From assembly GCF_900103225.1 (NCBI RefSeq), contig NZ_FNJH01000001.1, positions 990,980-1,054,979 of the forward strand: DNA of 64,000 nucleotides. Direction: 5' to 3'. The stretch is from Pseudomonas congelans (lineage in GTDB: Bacteria > Pseudomonadota > Gammaproteobacteria > Pseudomonadales > Pseudomonadaceae). This document shows positions 12,701-21,700 of the stretch, one piece after another. The notes under the pieces were generated by a model. That model ran no database searches. It had not been told where the DNA came from and saw nothing but the letters and a program-made list of their open reading frames with translations. Numbering within the stretch: the first letter of the stretch is position 1; each line of letters begins with the position of its first letter. The translations under genes and the position numbers were made by a program.

Positions 12701-15700
12701 CATCATCGCGACCGGTGCAACGGGCCAGCACCTGAGCCCAGGCGACATGGAACAGAACCGCCGGGGACATGCCGCGTTCCCGGGCCTGAGTCCGGATACC
12801 TGCGCAGAGGTCACTGCTCAATGTCAGTTCGGCCTCTTCGACGTCATTGCCGTCACCCTGAACTTCCACCAGGTCGAACGGGACGGTGGGTGAGTCGACA
12901 TCAGCCAGGCGGCGGGTAAAGTAAGCTTCGTGGGCACTTGAAGGGATGGCGAGGGTCTGTGCGACAAACTCCCGATAAGGCTGCGGTGGCAGCAGGTCTG
13001 CGCCCTGGCCGCGCATCAGCAGGCGAATTTCTTCGAGTATGAGCTCCAGGGTGACGTGGTCGCTGACCATGTGGTGATCAAGCAGCGCCAGTAGCCAACG
13101 ATCCGAGTTTGGGTCGCCGGCAACGTAGGCCAGCAGTAGCGGTGCCTGTCGCAGGTCCAGGCGCAGATGACTTGGATCAGTTAGACGATCCACTTGGCTG
13201 AGTGCGTCCTCATCCGGCGTCAGGGTGAGGGTATGTACCGAAAATTGCGCCTGGCGGTGCACCACTTGCACCGCTTGCGGCAGGCCGTTCCAATGCACCG
13301 AACTGCGCAGGACATCATGGCGGTCGATAACCGTTTGCAGGCCCTCAAGAAAGGCATCGAGACGCGCACGGCAGTCGAACTCGATCATCGAGCGCATCAG
13401 GTAGGCGTCGCGTTCACGATTCAGCAGGTAATGGAACAGGATGCCTTCCTGGAGCGGTGCCAGCGGGTAGATGTCCTGGATATTGGCGGCTCCACCGGGA
13501 ACGGTCGAGGTGATCAGTTCAATATGAGCGGCGCTCAGTTCCACCAGCGGCAACATGTCTGGGGTTAATTGAGTGCAGTTGGCCGGAATGCGGTTGGCCG
13601 GTGCCTGGAACAGGGCTTGTTTGTCCTGGCTGATGGCCAAGGCCATTTCACGCACGGTAGGCGCAGTGAATACAGTCTTTACGTTGAGATTCAGGCCCTG
13701 CTTGCGCAGACGTTCGATCAGAGAGACGGCCAACAGTGAGTGGCCACCCAGTTCAAAGAAATGATCGTGACGACCGACCTGCTCGACATCCAACAGGTCT
13801 TGCCAGATAGCCACGATCTGCTCTTCGGTTTCGCATTGCGGGGCTTCGTAGCCACGGCTGATCAGCGCATCAGCATCCGGGGCTGGCAAGGCCTTGCGAT
13901 CAAGCTTGCGGTTCGGCGTCAACGGGAGTTCATCAAGCAGTACGAACGCGCTTGGCAGCATGTACTCGGCCAGCTGCGGTGCCAGTTCGGCGCGCAGCTC
14001 AGCGGCTGTAACCTGGCTTTGCGGCTGGGCAACCACATAAGCTACCAGGCGTTTGTCTCCCGGATTATCTTCCCGGGCGACAACCACCGCCTCCTTGACT
14101 CCGGCGCAATTGCCCAGACGGGCTTCGATTTCGCCCAGTTCGATGCGGAAACCACGCACCTTGACCTGAAAGTCGTTACGCCCCAGGTACTCGATCCGAC
14201 CGTCGGCCATGTAGCGCGCCAGGTCACCGGTTTTGTACATCCTGGCGTCAGGGTCGTTGCTGAACGGATCCGCGAGGAAACGCTCGGCGTTGACCTCGGC
14301 AAGGTTCAGGTAACCGCGCGCCACGCCATCGCCACCGATGAAAATCTCACCGGCCGCGCCATACGGCACCGGCTGCTGGTGGCCATCAAGCAGGTAGATA
14401 CGGGTGTTGGCCATCGGCTTGCCGATGGTCGCGTTGCCGCTGCCTTCGCTGCCGGCTACAGCATCGTGGCTGACGTAAGCGGCGGTACAGGAAACGGTGG
14501 CCTCGGTAGGGCCATAGGTATTGATCAGGCGAGTGTGCGTCGGTCGAATCTCATCCCAGAGCTTGAGTTTCTGCGCCGACAGTGCATCACCTGTGACGTT
14601 GATCAAGCGCACATGCTGCAGACGTTGCTCAACGACCTGCGGCTGCTTGTGCCATTCGGCCACCAGCGTATGCCAGTGCGCAGCGGTCAGGTGCAGGACG
14701 GTCGGATGAATACCGTGATTTTCAGTCGCTTCGCTACCGAAGATCTCGCTGCTCGGCGCCAGCGTGGCACCCGCCAGCAAGGCCGGGAAGATTTCCTCCA
14801 CAGACAGGTCGAAGTTCAGGGTGTTCTGTTGCAGCACGGTGTCGGTTGGGGACAGGGCAAACAGCCGTACTGCATCGACGCTGTAGTTGACCAGACCGCG
14901 GTGCTCGATCATCACCCCCTTGGGATTGCCAGTGGAGCCCGAGGTGTAGATCACATACGCCAGGTTGCGCACGCCGAGGGTTTCCACCACCGGGTTGTCG
15001 TCACGCTCTGTAAAGGTGTTGCGCTGATCGTTGTCGAGCAACACCAGTGGCAAGGTCAGGGTCGGCAGACATTCCTGCAAGTGACGCTGTGTCAGCACCG
15101 CCGACGGCGTACTGTCTTCGATCATGTAAGTCAGGCGATCGGCCGGATACGCCGGGTCCAGTGGCACATAAGCAGCACCGGCCTTGAGCACACCGAGCAG
15201 GCCGACCATCATTTCCACGCCGCGCTCGACGCAGATCGCCACTCGATCATCCGGGCCGATGCCCAGGTCGATCAGATGATGAGCCAGACGATTGGCCTGA
15301 CGGTTCAATTCGGCATAGCTCAAGCGCTGCGCCTGGAAAGCCACGGCGATGGCATCAGGTTGCGTCCGTGCCTGTGCTTCAAACAGGTGCTGAATGCACA
15401 GGTCTTTCGGGTAGTCCTGATGGTTCTGGTTGAAGGTCTCCAGCAGCAGGTTGCGCTCGGCGGTGGGCAGTACATCCAGCTGCGTAACGGCCATCTGCGG
15501 TGTGTGCACCAGCGCGTCGGTCAGTTGCTCCAATGCGCACTGCATCATGGCGCACAGGCGTTGCGGATCCGCGGGCTGCACGCTGTGTATCAACAGGCCG
15601 AGGTCACTGCCGTAATCGTTGACCGACAAGCACAACGGATAATTGGTGCGCTCGGAGCTGTCGAGCAGGCGCAGGCCCGGCCATTGCAACTGGCTGTCCT

Positions 15701-18700
15701 CGCTCTGGTGCCGGTAGTTGAGCAGGCTGGAGAACAACGGCACCGCCGTAGCCATGCCACTGCAACGCTGAGCCAGGGCCAATGATGCCTGCTCGTGGCT
15801 CAGTAACTCGCTGAGATCACGGTGGGTGGCCATGACCAGTTCCTGGGCGCCTTGCGTGGCCAGTTGCACACGAACCGGCAGGGTGTTCATGAACATGCCC
15901 ATGGCCCGTTCGGCACCTATTGTGCCTTGCAGGCGGCCGGTGACTACGGTGCCGAACACCACATCATCGCGACCGGTACAACGGGCCAGCACCTGAGCCC
16001 AGGCGACATGGAACAGAACCGCCGAGGACATGCCGCGCTCCCGGGCCTGAGTCCGGATACGTGCGCAGAGGTCACTGCTCAATGCCAGCTCGGCTTCTTT
16101 GACGTCGTTGCCGTCGCCCTGAACTTCCACCAGTTCGAACGGCACGGTGGGTGAATCAACATCAGCCAGACGGCGGGTGAAGTAGGCTTCGTGGGCACTT
16201 GCAGGGCTGGCGAGGGTCTGTGCGACAAACTCCCGATAAGGCTGCGGTGGCAGCAGGTCTGCGCCCTGGCCGCGCATCAGCAGGCGAATTTCTTCGAGTA
16301 TGAGTTCCAGGGTGGTGTGGTCGCTGATCATGTGGTGATCAATCAGCGCCAGTAGCCAACGCTCCGAGTTCGGGTCGCCAGCAATGTAGGCCTGTAGTAG
16401 CGGTGCCTGTTGCAGATCCATACGCAGACGGCCTGGATCACTGAGACGATCCACCTGGCTGAGTGCGTCTTCATCCGGCGTCAGGGTCAGGGTATGTACC
16501 GGCAACTGCGCCTGGCGGTGCACCACTTGCACCGCTTGCGGCAGGCCGACCCAATGCACCGAACTGCGCAGAACATCATGGCGGTCGATAACCGTTTGCA
16601 GGCCCTCAAGAAAGGCGTCAAGACGCGCACGGCTGTCAAACTCGATCGTCGAGCGCACCAGATAGGCGTCGCGTTCACGATTCAGCAGGTAATGGAACAG
16701 GATGCCTTCCTGAAGCGGCACCAGCGGGTAGATGTCCTGGACATTGGCGGCTCCGCCGGGAACGGCGGAGGTGATCAGTTCAATCTCATCAACGCTTAGG
16801 TTCACCAGCGGCAACATGTCTGGCGCTAATTGCGTGCAGTCTGCCGGGATGCGGTTGGCCGGTGCCTGGAACAGGGCTTGTTTGTCCTGGCTGATGGCCA
16901 AGGCCATTTCACGCACGCTGGGCGCAGTGAATACAGTGTTTACGTTGAGATTCAGACCCTGCTTGCGCAGACGGTCGATCAGAGAGACGGCCAGCAGTGA
17001 GTGGCCACCGAGTTCGAAGAAATGGTCGTGACGCCCGACCTGCTCGACACCCAGCAGGTCTTGCCAGATAGCCACGATCTGCTCTTCGGTCTCGCCTTGC
17101 GGGGCTTCGTAGCCACGGGTGATCAGCGCATCACCGTCCGGGGCTGGCAGCGCCTTGCGATCCAGCTTGCCGTTCGGCGTCAGCGGCATTGAGTCGAGCA
17201 GCACATAGGCCGTCGGGATCATGTAGGCCGGCAGTTGTTCCTGCAACCAGGCGCGCAGGCTGTCGATGTCTACCGAAGCATGCTCTGCGACCAGGGTGTA
17301 ATAAGCCACCAGGCGTTTATCGCCCGGCACATCTTCACGAGCAGTGATCACTGCTTCATGGACCGCCGGGTGTTTGGCCAGAGCGGCCTCGATTTCGCCG
17401 ATCTCGATACGCAGGCCGCGAATCTTCACCTGAAAGTCATTGCGCCCCAGGTATTCCAGCGCGCCATTGGCCAGCCAGCGACCCACGTCGCCGGTTTTGT
17501 ACAGGCGTGCCTGCGGATCGCTGGAAAACGGGTCGGCGATGAAACGCTCGGCACTTAGCTCCGGCTGGTTCAGGTAACCCCGTGCCACGCCGATGCCGCC
17601 AATGTGCAGCTCGCCCGCCACGCCCAGCGGTTGCAGCTGGCCTTGGGCATCCAACACGTGCATCTGAATGTTGGCAATCGGACGGCCGATGGGCACGCTG
17701 TCGCCCGGATCTGTCGGACGGCACTCCCAGGCAGTCACGTCGATGGCCGCTTCGGTCGGGCCATACAGGTTGTGCAGCTCAACGCCCTTGAGGTGTTGCT
17801 CGAAGCGGCGCTGCAACGCACGGGGCAAGGCCTCGCCGCTGCACAGCACGCGGCGCAGTTGCGGGAAGTCGCGGGTTGAGCGGTGTCCCAGAAACACATC
17901 GAGCATCGAGGGCACGAAGTGCAGCAGGGTAATACCCGCGTCACTCATTACCTGCGCCAGGTAGTCAGGGTCCTGATGGCCACCGGGACGAGCCATGACC
18001 AGCTCGGCACCGGCCAACAGCGGCAGGAAAAACTCCCAGACCGAAACGTCGAAGCCGAATGGGGTCTTTTGCAGCACACGATCGTTGCTGTCCACGTGAT
18101 AGGCGTCACGGGCCCAGAGCAGGCGGTTGACCACGCCCAGGTGTTCATTCATCACGCCCTTGGGCTGCCCGGTTGAGCCCGAGGTGTAGAGCACGTAGGC
18201 CAGATGATTCGGCTGCAGGCCCAGGGCCTTGGTATCCGGGTTAGCGGACGACTGTGCGGCAAGCTGGGCGCTCTCCTGATGGTCATTCAGGACCAGTATC
18301 GGCAGCGTAATGTCCGGCAGGTTGTCTTGCAGATCCTGAGTGGTCAGCAGCGCCTGCGGCGAGCTGTCCTCAAGCATATAGGCCTGGCGGGCGCTCGGCA
18401 GGTCAGGGTCGATCGGCACATAGGCGCCACCGGCCTTGAGGATACCCAACAGCGCCACGACCATTTCCGGGCCGCGACGCAGGCTGACCGCGACACGCGT
18501 ATCCGGCTCAACGCCCAGCTCGATCAGACGATGGGCAAGCTGGTTGGCCTGTTGGTTGAGTTCGGCGTAGGTGAGCAGCGGACCGCTGTCGCCGCTTACG
18601 GCGCAGGCATCCGGACGCTGGTCGACCTGTTGTTCGATCAGTTGGTGGATCAGAACATCGCGCGGATAAGGGTGGGCGGTGTCATTGAGGCCCGCCAGCA

Positions 18701-21700
18701 ACAGCTCGCGCTCATCGTCCGGCAGTATCGACAGGCTGTTCAGCGCAGCTTGCGGCGTATGTTCCAGCGCTTCCACGATGCTGCGCAGTGCAACCTGCAT
18801 GTACTCGCCGATGCGCTGGGCATTAATTTGCTGGACGGCCTGAATGGTGAGCGTGAAGTCATCGCCCAGGTCATCGACGTTCAGGGTCAACGGGTAGTTG
18901 GTATGGTCTTCGGTGCCGAAGGACTCGATCCCTTCCCAGGCGGTGGCAGCTTCTGCCGAAACATCGCTCACGACGCTGTGCCGGTAGTTGAGCAATGCAC
19001 TGAATAGCGGCGTTGGTGCGGCCACACCGCTGCAACGCTGGGCGAGTACCAGCGGAGCATGCTCATGTCCGAGCAAAGAGGTCAGCCGCTGGTGGGTCGC
19101 CTTCAATCCCTCGGCCACTGTCGTCGCGTCGATATCGACGCGTAGCGGCAAGGTGTTGATAAACATGCCCAACGCACGGTCGGCGCCATCACCGGCCTGC
19201 ATACGGCCCAGCAGTACCGTACCGAACACCACCTGTTCACGGTCGGAGACATTGCCCAGCACCCGCGCCCAGGCCAAATGCATCAGGCTCGCGACGCTGA
19301 CGCCTGCCTGCCGGGCCTGAGCCCGCAAACGCAGGTTCAGTTCGGCCGCCAGGGTCACGCTGGCCTCTTCGAGGTCGCGGCCGCCGTCCTGCACATTCTG
19401 CAAACCGAACGGCAGCGTCGGCTCATCGACGTCGCCGAGCATCTCGCGGAAGAACGCTTCGTGCTGTGCCTCGCTGACACCCAGGCGAGCCTGGGCGACA
19501 TAGTTGCGATACGGCACTGTCTCACCCAACGCATTACCCTGACCGAGCAGGTGCGCCTGAATTTCATGCAGTACCACGGTCAGGGAAGTGGCGTCGCTGA
19601 CCAGGTGATGGGACAGCAACATCGCCAGCCAGCGGTCGTTGACCGGGTCATGGCTAACGACAATGCGCATCAATGGCGCGTTACGCACATCGAGGCGGTA
19701 ATGCCGACGGTCGAAGCGCTGGTGTAATTGCTCGTCAACCGGGCCGTCTGCAGGGTCGAGGCACAACTCGGTGACGTGCAGTTCAGCTTGACGCAGCACG
19801 ACTTGCACCGGTTCGTCGAGGTCTTCCCACAGCACTGCGGTGCGCAGGATATCGTGGCGGTTTATCACGTCTTGCAAAGCGCTGCTGAAATCGTCCAGTC
19901 GCGCCCGGTCAGATAGCGCAAACAGTGCTTTCAGGGTGTAAGGGTCGCCCTGTTCGGCACTGATATGGTGGTAAAGAATCCCCGCCTGCAACGGTGCCAG
20001 CGGGTAGATGTCCTGCACGTTGGCAGCACCGCCGGGCACGTCCTGCACCACGTGGTCGATCTGCGCCTGAGAGAGGTTGATCAGCGGCAACATCTGCGGG
20101 GTGATACGGTCGCAACGTTCGGGAATCAGGTTGGCCGGCACCACGATTTCCGAGTCACCACCGGCTGCTGCCGCCAATGCCGCCACGGTTGGTTGGCCGA
20201 ACAGCACATGCACATCGGCACTCAGACCGACCTGGCGCATGCGTTGAATCAGTTTTACCGCCAGCAGCGAGTGGCCACCCAGTTCGAAGAAGTGATCATG
20301 ACGACCGACCTGCTCGACCTTGAGCACGTCGGCCCAGATCGACGCCAGCAGGGTTTCCACTTCGCCTTGCGGCGCTTCGTAACCACGGCTGATCAGCGAT
20401 TGCGCATCCGGAGCAGGCAGGGCCTTGCGATCCAGCTTGCCGTTTGGTGTCAAAGGCAGGCTGTCCATCTGCACAAACGCGCTGGGAACCATGTAGTCGG
20501 GCAGGTGTTCAAGCAACTCTTTACGCAGGTTTTCGGCGGGTGTCGGTTCGCCACACAAGTAGGCCACCAGACGCTTGTCGTCCGGATGTGCAGGGTCATC
20601 TGCGCGGGCAACCACTACCACTTCACGCACACCGGCGCACAAGGCCAGGGCGGCCTCGATTTCGCCGATTTCGATACGCAAGCCGCGAATCTTCACCTGA
20701 AAGTCGTTGCGGCCCAGGTATTCCAGCGCGCCATTGGCCAGCCAGCGACCCACGTCGCCGGTTTTGTACAGACGTGCCTGCGGATCGTTGGAAAACGGGT
20801 CGGCGATAAAACGCTCGGCACTCAACTCTGGCTGGTTCAGGTAACCCCGCGCCACGCCGATGCCGCCAATGTGCAGCTCACCGGCCACGCCCAGCGGTTG
20901 CAACTGGCCCAGGGCATCCAGCACGTGCATCTGAATGTTGGCAATCGGACGGCCGATGGGCACGCTTTCGCCAGGATCCGTCGGACGGCACTCCCAGGCA
21001 GTCACGTCGATGGCCGCTTCGGTCGGGCCATACAGGTTGTGCAGTTCAACGCCCTTCAGGTGTTGCTCGAAGCGGCGCTGCAACGCGCGGGGCAAGGCCT
21101 CGCCACTGCACAATACGCGGCGCAGTTGCGGGAAGTCGCGATTCGAACGGTGTTCCAGAAACACATCAAGCATCGAGGGCACAAAGTGCAGCAGGGTAAT
21201 GCCCGCGTCACTCATTACCTGCGCCAGGTAATCCGGCTCCTGATGGCCACCGGGACGTGCCATGACCAGCTCGGCACCGGCGAGCAATGGCAGGAAAAAC
21301 TCCCAGACTGACACGTCGAAGCCGAACGGGGTCTTTTGCAGCACACGATCATTGCTGTCCACGTGATAGGCGTCACGGGCCCAAAGCAGGCGGTTGACCA
21401 CGCCCAGGTGTTCGTTCATCACGCCCTTGGGCTGCCCGGTGGAACCCGAGGTGTAGAGCACGTAGGCCAAATGATTCGGCTGCAGGCCCAGGGCCTTGGC
21501 ATCCGGGTTGCCGGTTGGCTGCTCGGTCAGTTGCGCGTTGTCATCGCGACCATCGAGTACCAGCACCGGAAGGTCCAGGGCCGGCAGGTTGTCGTGCAGA
21601 TCCTGAGTGGTCAGCAGCGCCTGCGGCGAGCTGTCCTCAAGCATATAGGCCTGGCGGGCGCTGGGCAGGTCAGGGTCGATCGGCACGTAGGCGCCACCAG

